From: CAIYUC01 sp963682005
GTDB lineage: Bacteria > Bacteroidota > Bacteroidia > Bacteroidales > FEN-979
Length of the DNA stretch: 64,000 nucleotides
NCBI GenBank assembly: GCA_963682005.1
Contig: OY820914.1
Location: 3,906,001-3,970,000 of the forward strand
Direction: 5' to 3'
Shown: one piece after another, positions 26,860-35,497 of the stretch
How positions within the stretch are numbered: position 1 is the stretch's first letter
How the letters are laid out: every line of letters starts with the position of its first letter
Notes under the pieces: generated by a model
The model's database searches: none
Told to the model about the DNA's origin: nothing
Seen by the model: the letters and a program-made list of their open reading frames with translations, nothing else
Made by a program: the position numbers and the translations under genes

Positions 26860-27246
26860 TTATTCTGAAGGAAAAAGAAACCCGGGTAGATCCATTGGTG
26901 ATTTATTTCTGTCGATCAGCAGGGTTTTTATGGTCGCCCTTGCATTTGCAAGGCCAGTTGCTGTATTTCTGATCTTGTGATGGAAGACCAGGAAGGGTTC
27001 TTTCTTTTCATAACTTGTTTCTACCACCAGTTCTTCCAGAAGGCAGGACTCACGCATATACCGGATGGTTGTCTCAATCACAACAAGCATCCAGCCATTC
27101 TCCCTGAAATGATCAAGGATGCCGAGGTTCTGCATCACTTCCCATCTTGCCTGTTCAAGATACTGAAGGTAAACGGCGTTATTGACATGCCCGTATGAAT
27201 CGAGCTCATAGCCCCTGACTTGCAACCTGGTCTCAAATTTTCTCAT
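26860..27246 (-). CDS. Acyl-CoA/ACP thioesterase, 4HBT hotdog fold
   Basis: A 128-residue hotdog thioesterase. The 4-hydroxybenzoyl-CoA thioesterase signature D-S-Y-G-H-V-N-N-A-V-Y-L-Q-Y-L-E-Q-A-R is present (residues about 16-34). It should release or edit acyl chains bound to CoA or ACP. It overlaps the upstream FabZ-like gene by 4 bp (ATGA), so the two are translationally coupled. A second 4HBT enzyme of different sequence is encoded at 36684-37100. Confidence 0.9.
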   Translation of the reverse strand: MRKFETRLQVRGYELDSYGHVNNAVYLQYLEQARWEVMQNLGILDHFRENGWMLVVIETTIRYMRESCLLEELVVETSYEKKEPFLVFHHKIRNTATGLANARATIKTLLIDRNKSPMDLPGFLFPSE

Positions 27247-27677
27247 CGGAAAATACCTTTGAATTTGATAAACACCAGGTCACCTTTGGAGATCGTAGCT
27301 GAAACGTCCCATTGGTCCACAGTTTTCATTTTTATGGTCAGCTTCACATTAACATCAGGATTTGCCTTCGGGCTGATCATGTTCAGGAACTTGATGTTGT
27401 CCGAGGATGCCAGGGTGATATCTTTTTCCACGATACCGCTGACAAGCTCCTTAATGATCTCAACCTGGCAAACGCCTGGAACAACAGGGTTTCCCGGGAA
27501 ATGGCCTTCAAATACAGGATGATCACGGTTCAGCCCGATCGAAAATGAATATTCCGATATAGGAGGAAATCCAATTCCCCCAGTTTCCCTTACAGGTGAA
27601 GCAAAACGTATCTTATAAAAGTTATCCTTTAGCAATAGGTTCCTGATGAAAAAGAGAATGAAAAAGTCAGGGTGCAA
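27243..27677 (-). CDS. 3-hydroxyacyl-ACP dehydratase, FabZ/ApeI-like
   Basis: A 144-residue hotdog dehydratase with an intact catalytic motif G-H-F-P-G-N-P-V-V-P-G-V (His near residue 59) and a Glu in the following helix (Q-V-E-I-I-K-E). It should form double bonds during polyene chain building. The first codon is TTG at 27677; a second in-frame TTG at 27635 would remove a hydrophobic leader and fits the domain start (D-N-F-Y-K-I-R-F) equally well. It complements the His-less dehydratase at 42384. I recall that aryl-polyene dehydratases ApeI and ApeP act as such a heteromeric pair. Confidence 0.85.
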   Translation of the reverse strand: MHPDFFILFFIRNLLLKDNFYKIRFASPVRETGGIGFPPISEYSFSIGLNRDHPVFEGHFPGNPVVPGVCQVEIIKELVSGIVEKDITLASSDNIKFLNMISPKANPDVNVKLTIKMKTVDQWDVSATISKGDLVFIKFKGIFR

Positions 27678-27707
27678 AATTAAGAAAAAAAGAGGTGCCC
27701 TGAACGC

Positions 27708-28364
27708 TTAATCAACCAGGTAGGTCATAAGGATGCTGAGCTTGATCTTTGGATTGAGAATGCTGATCTTTGCCGGGATCCGGCTGTTGTTCCTGTAATC
27801 CGGGTGGATGACCGTCTTCGACATGAACCCGCCTGATGATTTAATTTCCCTGATCATTCGTGAATCATTTATCACAAGGTAATAAAAGGTACCCATGGTT
27901 GATTTTACTTTGTATTCAAAGGTTGTAGCGTCCGTGTTCTTGATAAAGGTTATCTTCCGGATCAGTTTTTCATGCCCGAGGATCAGCGCAAAATCTTTCC
28001 TGAGTAACGACAGCAGCATTTTCTTGTTCATGGAAGGGAATATGTAATGGACAATGAAATTACCTTTCAGAAATTCAAAATCAAAAAAGCGCATCCCCAT
28101 TTCATTGGCATAAATGATCCTCGTCGAGGTATCGCCCATGTGTTTTATCATCAGGACGCCGCTTAGACGGTGCTTTCCGATATCCAGGTTCATCCTGAAC
28201 AACCCCTTCTGAAAAGTATCGGGAAAAACGGGATTCCAGTATCCTGAAGAACCTTTATTGACAGGAGGTTCGGCAATGGGTGTGGTCTGACCTTTTACAT
28301 TCGTCCAGAGCAGGAAAAGGAAAAGGCTATTTAAAATTAAATTTCTCATCCGGAATGGGTTCAT
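27708..28364 (-). CDS. Exported LolB-like/DUF3261-type protein
   Basis: A 218-residue protein with a signal peptide (N-L-I-L-N-S-L-F-L-F-L-L-W, cleavage near G-Q-T-T) and a beta-rich domain. The order of this gene next to a LolA-like gene, and its beta-strand pattern (L-S-G-V-L-M-I-K, T-R-I-I-Y-A-N-E-M-G-M-R-F-F-D-F), recall the LolB-like lipoproteins (DUF3261) of aryl-polyene clusters, but I cannot prove the assignment and the lipobox Cys is missing. It overlaps the LolA-like gene by 38 bp. A role in receiving or transporting the lipid in the periplasm is likely. Confidence 0.6.
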   Translation of the reverse strand: MNPFRMRNLILNSLFLFLLWTNVKGQTTPIAEPPVNKGSSGYWNPVFPDTFQKGLFRMNLDIGKHRLSGVLMIKHMGDTSTRIIYANEMGMRFFDFEFLKGNFIVHYIFPSMNKKMLLSLLRKDFALILGHEKLIRKITFIKNTDATTFEYKVKSTMGTFYYLVINDSRMIREIKSSGGFMSKTVIHPDYRNNSRIPAKISILNPKIKLSILMTYLVD

Positions 28365-28977
28365 TCAATTTCTTTTCCAAAAAGTCAATTTTTGTATAGT
28401 CGCCTGAAGATTCACGCATTTCAAGTCGCGATACTGTATAATCCAGCTTGTCGAAATAGATCCAGATTTCATCAAGAAACTGCTTCAAGCCTGGTAAAAC
28501 GGGCTTCAGCTTAACCAGGAAATTCCGGCTGCTTTCAAAATAGGCCGGCTTGAAATTTTTATCATCGGACAATAGCGTTCCTTGTATGGATCCGATCATG
28601 ATCCTGTTGATCTCAGCGAAAAGTTTGTTGGAATGGACATCAAACTGGTTTGCTTTTGTCTCATCCTTGATAAAGATCTTGTCATCCCTGAAAATGATCA
28701 GGTAGGTGAACGGATCTGTGTATTCCCACCTGAGTTTTTTCTCTTTTTTGAACAGGAAATTCCCTTTGGAAATGATCTTTTCAGAGATAACGCTCAGGTT
28801 CTTTTCCTGGATGAAATTACTGGTAACTGATGAAACCTGCTTCGTGGCCTGCCCCAGCTGATGCCTGAACTCATCGGTTTTTTTCATCTCGATGAACTTT
28901 TCCTGCGAAATGCAGAGTGCCGGGACCAGGAGTGCCAGTGAAAGCAATCCAAATCGGATCCTGTGAAAGTTTTTCAT
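28327..28977 (-). CDS. LolA-like outer membrane lipid/lipoprotein carrier
   Basis: A 216-residue protein with a signal peptide (residues 5-24: F-G-L-L-S-L-A-L-L-V-P-A-L-C) and a LolA fold: S-N-F-I-Q-E-K-N-L, G-N-F-L-F-K-K-E-K-K-L-R-W-E-Y-T-D-P-F and I-D-F-L-E-K-K-L-N. The ATG at 28977 is used; it lies one base after the deacetylase stop codon. LolA-like periplasmic carriers in aryl-polyene clusters are proposed to move the lipid-linked pigment to the outer membrane. It is followed by a LolB-like protein, as expected for a relay. Confidence 0.87.
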   Translation of the reverse strand: MKNFHRIRFGLLSLALLVPALCISQEKFIEMKKTDEFRHQLGQATKQVSSVTSNFIQEKNLSVISEKIISKGNFLFKKEKKLRWEYTDPFTYLIIFRDDKIFIKDETKANQFDVHSNKLFAEINRIMIGSIQGTLLSDDKNFKPAYFESSRNFLVKLKPVLPGLKQFLDEIWIYFDKLDYTVSRLEMRESSGDYTKIDFLEKKLNEPIPDEKFNFK

Positions 28978-28978
28978 G

Positions 28979-29770
28979 TCAATTCGGTTCATTAGTTGCC
29001 AGGTAAGGATTGATAAAAGGTATCTCATCAAGACCTATCACGGAATAACCAGTTTCTTCAAGGTAAACAAGAAATTTTGATAAAACGGCGGGCGTTGATT
29101 CCAAACAATCATGAAGCAAGATAATATCGCCAGGTTTCAAATTTCTTTTCAGCCGGGACAATGTTTTCTCCGGGTTCCTGGTAACCGTATCCAGACTTCG
29201 GTTGCTGAATCCGATGACCTGGTAATCCATATTCTTAAGGGTCTTTTTCAACAGGGGATTGATTACACCAAAAGGCGGTCTGAACAGGTTGGGCTTCTTC
29301 CCGATAATTTCTGAAATTCGCCGGTCCGTCTCTTCAAGCTCATTTTTCATTCTTTCAACGGGAAAAAAATCAAACCAGTTGGAATGCGAGAAACTGTGAT
29401 TTCCGGTAAGTTGTCCCTCGGCATCCATCCGCCGGATAAGTTCTTCGTTCCCGCTTATCTTATTCCCGATTAAGAAAAATGAAGCTTTGCCGTGCCCTTT
29501 GAGAATGTCGAGTATCTGTGGTGTGATCACTGGATCAGGACCATCATCAAACGTAAGAAAGACCTTCTTTTCCGTGGTTTTAAGGTTGCAGAAAACATTC
29601 ATATAATAACCACTCCGGATTAAAAATGAGAAAGCTACGGAAACAAAAAAATAGAGGGAACCCAGGATGATGTAAAAGGCGGGGTGAACAGGATAGCCTG
29701 AAACCCGGGCCAGTACCAGGATTAACAGAAGAAAGAAAAATGTAACCGTAACTGTTCGTGAGTTGATCAT
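28979..29770 (-). CDS. Polysaccharide deacetylase (CE4), membrane-anchored
   Basis: A 263-residue protein with two N-terminal transmembrane helices (about residues 8-26 and 32-50) and a NodB-type domain. Motifs are complete: T-F-D-D-G-P-D, the metal-binding H-S-F-S-H-S, R-P-P-F-G and L-L-H-D. It should remove N-acetyl (or related) groups from a sugar on the outer face of the inner membrane. It stands directly after the CLF-2 gene with no gap. If the GT2 protein adds an N-acetylated sugar to a lipid, this enzyme would free an amine for acylation. Confidence 0.9.
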   Translation of the reverse strand: MINSRTVTVTFFFLLLILVLARVSGYPVHPAFYIILGSLYFFVSVAFSFLIRSGYYMNVFCNLKTTEKKVFLTFDDGPDPVITPQILDILKGHGKASFFLIGNKISGNEELIRRMDAEGQLTGNHSFSHSNWFDFFPVERMKNELEETDRRISEIIGKKPNLFRPPFGVINPLLKKTLKNMDYQVIGFSNRSLDTVTRNPEKTLSRLKRNLKPGDIILLHDCLESTPAVLSKFLVYLEETGYSVIGLDEIPFINPYLATNEPN

Positions 29771-30844
29771 TTAAGCCTGGCTGATGAGCATTAAGGAATG
29801 ATCCAATTTCTGATAGTGATTATACAAAAGAATATTTTTTAACTTTCCGGGCTTTTGCTCGTTCAATAAAACAACCGGAGGAATTTCCCGTGACTTCATG
29901 ATCCTGGCGGCAAGCCACATTGAAAATGCGGATGCTGTCATGTAATCTCCGCAAAGATGTTTGTAATACGCTATTGCGGTTTCGGGGAACATGGACCCGC
30001 TAATGCGATGATAGATCCGGTCACCTGAGGGATCCCCGTTCAATCCGAGAATGACCAGGTCAATATCCCCTGATGCAATGCCTGAACGGTCGATAAATTC
30101 TTGTACCCGTGACAGTATCTCATCATCACCTGAAGGATTGAAGAAGGTTTCAACAGATATCACTTTGGCATATGTATTTTCGCCCTGACGATCAGCAAGA
30201 AGAAAAAATACCGAGCCTTGTCCTGCAATTGACCCCCTGGTTTTATCATCAAGAAGACTCAGTTGTGGTGTCGGCTTTCGTTTCCAGTGGCCAAGCCGTT
30301 CCATAATGCCGAAGGAGTTTTTTGTCATTTCATCAATCCCTCCGAGCAGAACTGTCGAAGACTGGTCCATCCTGATCCGGATCATTGCATCGGTCAGGGC
30401 GCCTTCAAACGATATCCCCCGGTTGACAAAAGTGAAATTGTAATTATGACATTTGAGCAGGAGTGCGATCTGTGCACTGACTGTGTTATGGGTAGACTGA
30501 ATGAATGATGTAGGAGTGAGGAATTCCTCGTTGTTCTGGATCATTGCGCTGAGGAATTTTTCCGTATCCTCGATGCAACCAAGCCCTGTTCCTGTGATGA
30601 TGGCATCCGGCATCAGGCAGGCTGCATCGGTAAGACAGATCTTTGATGACGCAATCCCCATCTTGATGATCCTGCTCATTCTCCTCACCAGGTCACCGCT
30701 GATGTAATCCTTGTAATTCGGGTCCTGGCATTTCAACTGGTTCGACGGCTCATTGACCAGTTCATCAAGGAACTTTAGGTTGTCGAAGGTTTTTTGTGGT
30801 GTAATGGCACCCAGGCCATTGATGTATATGTTTTTCTGATTCAC
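29771..30844 (-). CDS. Chain-length-factor-like ketosynthase homologue (CLF-2)
   Basis: A 357-residue ketosynthase-fold protein without a catalytic Cys: the segment aligned to S-T-A-C-S-S-S in its neighbour reads F-V-N-R-G-I-S, so Gly replaces Cys. Both His motifs are also absent (L-N-G-D-P-S-G-D instead of HGTGT, and K-H-L-C-G-D-Y in place of GHTLGA). The G-T-G-L-G-C and L-G-G-I-D-E-M segments show common ancestry. It starts with GTG at 30844. As with chain-length factors of type II polyketide systems, it probably pairs with KS-C, encoded just upstream. Confidence 0.85.
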   Translation of the reverse strand: MNQKNIYINGLGAITPQKTFDNLKFLDELVNEPSNQLKCQDPNYKDYISGDLVRRMSRIIKMGIASSKICLTDAACLMPDAIITGTGLGCIEDTEKFLSAMIQNNEEFLTPTSFIQSTHNTVSAQIALLLKCHNYNFTFVNRGISFEGALTDAMIRIRMDQSSTVLLGGIDEMTKNSFGIMERLGHWKRKPTPQLSLLDDKTRGSIAGQGSVFFLLADRQGENTYAKVISVETFFNPSGDDEILSRVQEFIDRSGIASGDIDLVILGLNGDPSGDRIYHRISGSMFPETAIAYYKHLCGDYMTASAFSMWLAARIMKSREIPPVVLLNEQKPGKLKNILLYNHYQKLDHSLMLISQA

Positions 30845-30911
30845 TTTCGGGAAAATAATGGTCAGGTTTGCTTTGTTCGTTTCTTATATTTTTCTTAACC
30901 GCCGAGGCGCG

Positions 30912-30956
30912 GAGGTGCAAAAGGTAGCCTGAATTGGTCTTACGGCTTTGCACCTC
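30912..30956. repeat. Perfect 10-bp inverted repeat between KS-C and CLF-2
   Basis: GAGGTGCAAA at 30912-30921 and TTTGCACCTC at 30947-30956 are separated by 25 bp and overlap the KS-C stop codon. No T-run follows, so this is more likely an mRNA stem or a decayed GCG-rich repeat (CCGCCGAGGCGCGG at 30899-30912) than a terminator. Confidence 0.5.
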
Positions 30957-32172
30957 AAAGGTACTGTTCATATTTTGAAAAAATGAGCGTAGAATTATTT
31001 CCCCCGAATCCGAACGAATTCGACAGGACATTCCTGACTTCCACTTCCCTCCGGAGTTTTATTTCCGGCTGAATATGCAATTCCTTCATCGGTGTGGTGA
31101 AATTCAGGTTGGGGAAGATCAGTCCATGTTTAATGGCCAGAACAGAAAGCACCGCTTCAATACCACCGGCAGCCCCGAGCGTATGACCGGTATATCCTTT
31201 GGTAGAACTGAAAGGTGGCACATGTTGCCCAAACAGTCGTTCGATGGCAATGCCTTCAGAAAGATCGTTATTCTGTGTCCCCGTACCATGAACGTTGATG
31301 TAATCAATCATCCCGGGCTCAAATCCGCTCATTTCAAGGGCTCCTTTCATGGCCAGGAAGGCCCCTTCACCATCTGGCGAGGATGCGGTCTGGTGATAGG
31401 CATCGTTAGCATTGGCATAGCCGGTGAGTTCGCACAGAATGGTTTTGTTCTCCCTCAAAACGATCTCTTCCGGTTCAAGAACGACAAATGCTGCACCTTC
31501 TCCCAGGGTCAGCCCGGCACGGGTATCATCAAACGGCCGGCAATGGTTCCTGTCGAGGATCATCAGTGTATTGAATCCGTTCATGGTGAATTTGGTGACT
31601 GCATCAGTGCCTCCTGCAACCACGCGGTCAAGCATGCCTGCCCTGATCAGCTGCGCACCGTACATGATCGAATTGGCCGATGATGAACAGGCAGTACTAA
31701 TTGTCGTGATGAAGTCCTTCAGGCCCGTGTATTCAGCAATGCGGGTTGTGCTGTCACCGCAGTCATGGTTCACGATATCGATCAGCCTCCCTTTCTTCTG
31801 ATCCCTGAGAAATTCCTGGTAAAATCCTTCACTGCGGTCCATTCCCCCGACCGTGGTAGCAGAGACGAGGCCTGTCCTGTAAGTCCTGGTGTCGTTGATT
31901 CCTGCAGACTTCAGTGCTTCTGCGGCTGCGATCATACCGAGAAGAGATGTCCGGGTGAGGTTTCTTTTCCCGGTCATTCCTGTCATTGCCAATAATTCCG
32001 GGTTGCTTTTTTTTACTTCTGCAAGCGGAAATTTACCCCGATGGATCGTATCGAACAATGTGATCTGGCCAATCCCTGTTTTCTCTCTTGCCAGAGAATC
32101 CAGTGTTTCCCTGGTATCATTTCCTATGGAAGAGATCATCCCGATCCCTGTAATAAAGATCCTTTTTGTCAT
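30955..32172 (-). CDS. Beta-ketoacyl synthase KS-C
   Basis: A 405-residue FabF-type ketosynthase with all catalytic residues: Cys in S-T-A-C-S-S-S, His in N-V-H-G-T-G-T and His in G-H-T-L-G-A-A-G. The ATG at 32172 is used rather than the preceding TTG. KS-C and KS-B (33331) are close paralogues (shared V-S-A-T-T-V-G-G-M-D, Y-H-Q-T-A-S-S-P-D-G), and each is followed by a CLF-like gene, so a KS-CLF pair was duplicated in tandem. The partner is CLF-2. Confidence 0.92.
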   Translation of the reverse strand: MTKRIFITGIGMISSIGNDTRETLDSLAREKTGIGQITLFDTIHRGKFPLAEVKKSNPELLAMTGMTGKRNLTRTSLLGMIAAAEALKSAGINDTRTYRTGLVSATTVGGMDRSEGFYQEFLRDQKKGRLIDIVNHDCGDSTTRIAEYTGLKDFITTISTACSSSANSIMYGAQLIRAGMLDRVVAGGTDAVTKFTMNGFNTLMILDRNHCRPFDDTRAGLTLGEGAAFVVLEPEEIVLRENKTILCELTGYANANDAYHQTASSPDGEGAFLAMKGALEMSGFEPGMIDYINVHGTGTQNNDLSEGIAIERLFGQHVPPFSSTKGYTGHTLGAAGGIEAVLSVLAIKHGLIFPNLNFTTPMKELHIQPEIKLRREVEVRNVLSNSFGFGGNNSTLIFSKYEQYL

Positions 32173-32246
32173 CAATTAATATTTGTTGTCACATACAGAC
32201 TCAGGTGACTTTTGCAAAGGTAGAGGAAAATTTCAAAGGAAAATTG

Positions 32247-33305
32247 TCAGGCAGAAACCAGGATCAGGGAATGGTTGATGTTCCGGTAGTGATTGTATAT
32301 AAGGATGTTCCTCACAGGTTTAACAGTGTTGTTCCTGAGGACCAGGGACTGAGGAACTTTCTGCCTCCGGAGAATATTGGCTGCAAGCCAGAGGGCAAAT
32401 GATGTTGATGTATGATATTCGCCGCATAAATGTTTGAAGTAACCAAGTGTTTTATTCCCGAAAAGCTCCTTTGAGATGACAGAATAGATTGGATCGAATT
32501 CATCGTCCCCGTTAATCCCAGCAAGGAGGATGTCCACATCACCGGGTTCAAGTCGGGCCCGTGAAAGAAAATCAATGATTGTATCTTTAATTTCTGCCGT
32601 ATTTTCGGGCTTATAAAAAGTAGTAAGCGATGAGACCCTGGCATACGTTTGAGCATTCCTGGTATCCGAAAGGATGAAATAACCGGCACCTTCACCGGCT
32701 AATGCGCCTTTCGACGGGTGATCCAGCAGGTGCAGATTGTTAAATGGCTTTATTTTCCAGTGGCCAAGCCGGCGGATCAGCGTCAGGTGATTCAGCGACA
32801 TTTCATCGATCCCCCCGACCAGGACATTATGGGCTATTTGTTCCTCCAGCTGCATCAGCGCATCCAGGAGACCGCTTTCGAAGGAGATGGAACGGTGCGT
32901 GTATGTCGAGTTGTAACCGTGGCATTTCAGGTTGATGGCGATCTGGGAGCTGATCGTGTTGTATGTTGACTGCATGAAAGGGGTAGGGTTGAAAAGAACC
33001 GCGTCATCGTGGATGTGCGAAAGGATCTGTTCTGTATCTTCAACACTTCCCAGCCCTGTTCCTGTGATGATCGCATCCGGCATCTCAATTCCTGCATCAT
33101 TGAGGCAGAGTTTTGCCGATGTAATTCCCATTTTGATCAGCCGGCTGAGCCTTCGTGCAAGCAACGGGTTGATATATTCCTTGTAATTCGGTTCAACGCA
33201 ACGCAGGTAATCTGCATCATACTCCATGATCTTTTCAAGGAAAACCTTCGGATCCAGTGTTTCCTGGGGAGAGATCATGCCGATGCCGTTGATGTATGCG
33301 TTCAT
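32247..33305 (-). CDS. Chain-length-factor-like ketosynthase homologue (CLF-1)
   Basis: A 352-residue ketosynthase homologue lacking the active-site Cys: the region reads Y-T-H-R-S-I-S, so Ser aligns with the Cys. The two His motifs are replaced by A-G-I-N-G-D-D and K-H-L-C-G-E-Y. It shares K-C-H-G-Y-N, H-R-S-I-S-F-E-S-G and L-V-G-G-I-D-E-M wording with CLF-2. It probably forms a heterodimer with KS-B and sets chain length. ATG start at 33305, 25 bp after KS-B. Confidence 0.85.
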   Translation of the reverse strand: MNAYINGIGMISPQETLDPKVFLEKIMEYDADYLRCVEPNYKEYINPLLARRLSRLIKMGITSAKLCLNDAGIEMPDAIITGTGLGSVEDTEQILSHIHDDAVLFNPTPFMQSTYNTISSQIAINLKCHGYNSTYTHRSISFESGLLDALMQLEEQIAHNVLVGGIDEMSLNHLTLIRRLGHWKIKPFNNLHLLDHPSKGALAGEGAGYFILSDTRNAQTYARVSSLTTFYKPENTAEIKDTIIDFLSRARLEPGDVDILLAGINGDDEFDPIYSVISKELFGNKTLGYFKHLCGEYHTSTSFALWLAANILRRQKVPQSLVLRNNTVKPVRNILIYNHYRNINHSLILVSA

Positions 33306-33330
33306 ATAATTGATCTGCCTGGCTGATGAA

Positions 33331-34536
33331 TTATCGTTCTGCTTTTTTAAAAATGAGACTTGTATCGTTCCCGCCGAAACCGAATGAATTCGTCATCACA
33401 TGTGTCAGATGAACATTGGTCTGCAGTTCAGTTACAGGACGGAAACTAAGTTCCTTCATGGGTTCATGGTAGTTCAGGTTAGGAAGTACCATCTCCTCCA
33501 AGAGGCAAAGGATGGTCAGGATCGATTCAATAGATCCTGCAGCACTTGTGGTGTGTCCGGTAAACGGTTTCGTGGAACTGATCAGGGGAACTGCCGGTAA
33601 AAAAAGTTTTTCAATCGCGTTTCCCTCTGCAATATCATTATTGTCGGTACCTGTGCCGTGGGCATTGATGTAATCAATGTCGCCGGGCTCCAGTCCGCAC
33701 ATGTCAAGCGCTTTTTTCATTGCAATATAAGCACCGATGCCGTCAGGGGAGGATGCCGTCTGGTGATAGGCTTCGCAAGCATTACCCCATCCGATCAGTT
33801 CGCAGAGAACGGGCTTGTTTGCCGATTTCACACTTTCTTCGGATTCCAGGATAAGATAGCCGGCACCTTCACCAAGTGTGATTCCATTCCTGTTGGCGTC
33901 GAACGGTCTGCAAGGTTCCTTGTCCAGTATCTTCAGCGAATTGAATCCTTTCAGATGGAATTTTGTCAATGATTCGGTACCTCCGGCTACAACGCGGTCA
34001 AGCATTCCCAGCCTGATCATCCGGGCAGCCATGAGAATGGAATTGGCGGAAGAGGAGCAGGCAGTGCTGATCGTGGTCATGAAATCCCTGATGCCAAGGA
34101 TATCAGCTATCTTCTGGGTGCTGTCCGCGCAATCATAAGTGTCAATGTATAGATTCCTGCTGTCGTTCGTGAGAAAATCCTGGTAATAGAGTTCGCATTT
34201 ATCCATGCCACCCACCGTTGTTGCAGAGACCAGTCCTGTCCGAATCCCCGGAATGTGTTTCATTCCTGCATTTTTCCAGGCCTCCTGTGCCGCAATGATT
34301 CCGAGCAGGGCATTTCGCGAAAAGCCTTCCCGGAATGGAATACCTGCAAGCCTGAAAAGCTCGGTTTCCGTGCATTTAACCTCGCAAACCGGGATATTTT
34401 CCTTTAACTGGTGCAGCCGGATCGAAATGGCTCCGATGCCCGACCTGGATTGTAAAAGAGAGGTTTTTGTTTCCAGGAGGTTAGTACCGATCCCTGAGAT
34501 GATCCCAATGCCTGTAACAAAAATCCGACGGGGCAT
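33331..34536 (-). CDS. Beta-ketoacyl synthase KS-B
   Basis: A 401-residue FabF-type ketosynthase with intact Cys (S-T-A-C-S-S-S), His (N-A-H-G-T-G-T) and His (G-H-T-T-S-A-A-G). The ATG at 34536 lies 3 bp after the ACP-2 stop codon, so they are cotranscribed and probably cotranslated. It should extend the chain on ACP-2, together with CLF-1. Confidence 0.92.
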   Translation of the reverse strand: MPRRIFVTGIGIISGIGTNLLETKTSLLQSRSGIGAISIRLHQLKENIPVCEVKCTETELFRLAGIPFREGFSRNALLGIIAAQEAWKNAGMKHIPGIRTGLVSATTVGGMDKCELYYQDFLTNDSRNLYIDTYDCADSTQKIADILGIRDFMTTISTACSSSANSILMAARMIRLGMLDRVVAGGTESLTKFHLKGFNSLKILDKEPCRPFDANRNGITLGEGAGYLILESEESVKSANKPVLCELIGWGNACEAYHQTASSPDGIGAYIAMKKALDMCGLEPGDIDYINAHGTGTDNNDIAEGNAIEKLFLPAVPLISSTKPFTGHTTSAAGSIESILTILCLLEEMVLPNLNYHEPMKELSFRPVTELQTNVHLTHVMTNSFGFGGNDTSLIFKKAER

Positions 34537-34539
34537 TCA

Positions 34540-34797
34540 TTAAGATTTTTTGTGCTCAGTGATGTATTCCGCCATCGTCCTGATGGAGAAAAAGATCTTC
34601 TTGCCATCTTTCGGATCCTCGATCTTGATCCCGTAATTCTTTTCCAGGAGTACGATCAGTTCAAGTGCATCGATGGAATCGAGGCCCAAACCTTCCCCGA
34701 ATAGGGGAGAATCAGGGTTTATATCATCAACAGAGATATCTTCAAGGTTGAGTTGTTCAATTACCTCTTTCTTTAGTTTGTTAATCAGTTCATCCAT
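34540..34797 (-). CDS. Acyl carrier protein (ACP-2)
   Basis: An 85-residue carrier protein with G-L-G-L-D-S-I-D-A-L-E-L (Ser41 carries the phosphopantetheine). It lies between the KS-like gene at 34801 and KS-B. This ACP, KS-B, CLF-1, KS-C, CLF-2 order is the core type II polyketide block of the cluster. Confidence 0.95.
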   Translation of the reverse strand: MDELINKLKKEVIEQLNLEDISVDDINPDSPLFGEGLGLDSIDALELIVLLEKNYGIKIEDPKDGKKIFFSIRTMAEYITEHKKS

Positions 34798-34800
34798 ATG

Positions 34801-35490
34801 TTAATTTCCTTTATTTAATGAGTAGAGCTGAGACAGCGTTTGTATTGTAAATTCCTGATATTGATCAGGGTTTTCATTCCTGTTCTCCAACTGGCTTCTT
34901 TTTTCAGCCAGGACCAGAAATGACTCAAAAGATTCATTCATTAGTTCGATCCTCCCGCAAAGACAAGCATCCGCCCGGTCATTCCTGAATAAAAAGTCTG
35001 CATGATCAAAGAGCAGACCGGGTTCAAACTTTTCGCTTACAAAGAACGCATTTTCACCTTTGATCCTGTTCCTGATGCAGATCTCACCGATCAGGATGTT
35101 CGGTAATGTATAAACAAATACAGAAGGGCTTGGATAATAATTACTTTTATCCCTGATGGTTTCGAAATATTCTGTATCCGTATCCAGACTCGAACTCGAA
35201 TTACTTATGATGACGCTCACTCTTTCATTCGGGTACAAGTCTGACACCCTTCTCTCCCTAAAAACCATTTCTGCAGTAAGGAATCCAAGTTTGCTCAGGT
35301 TATCCATTTTATAAAATTTCGGATAACTGATCTGTTCCTGTTTGAAGAGTGCTTTTATTCGGGCTGCAAAATTAATAAAATTTTCTGTAAGAACCTTTTT
35401 ATCACCGTTTATGATGAGAAGGTTTTCTGTAAGGGAGCACCAGCCTGTAATACAGGAATCTGCCATCCTGTTTTCATTCTGAATTGTCAT
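34801..35490 (-). CDS. Ketosynthase N-terminal-like protein (Ketoacyl-synt_2 type)
   Basis: A 229-residue protein resembling only the N-terminal half of a ketosynthase: V-S-V-I-I-S-N-S-S-S-S-L-D-T-D, P-S-P-S-V-F-V-Y-T-L-P-N-I-L-I-G-E and A-C-L-C-G-R-I-E-L. There is no catalytic Cys-His-His set. The ATG at 35490 (M-T-I-Q-N) is chosen; a longer frame from 35589 would overlap the preceding ketosynthase gene by 92 bp. Aryl-polyene and flexirubin clusters contain such a small synthase-like protein of unknown role, maybe a scaffold or additional chain-length factor. Confidence 0.8.
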   Translation of the reverse strand: MTIQNENRMADSCITGWCSLTENLLIINGDKKVLTENFINFAARIKALFKQEQISYPKFYKMDNLSKLGFLTAEMVFRERRVSDLYPNERVSVIISNSSSSLDTDTEYFETIRDKSNYYPSPSVFVYTLPNILIGEICIRNRIKGENAFFVSEKFEPGLLFDHADFLFRNDRADACLCGRIELMNESFESFLVLAEKRSQLENRNENPDQYQEFTIQTLSQLYSLNKGN

Positions 35491-35497
35491 GTCTGCA

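Noticed and set aside
30912..30956. Rho-independent terminator between KS-C and CLF-2
   Set aside because: The stem has a 25-base loop and no T-run, and it would stop the operon in mid-pair.
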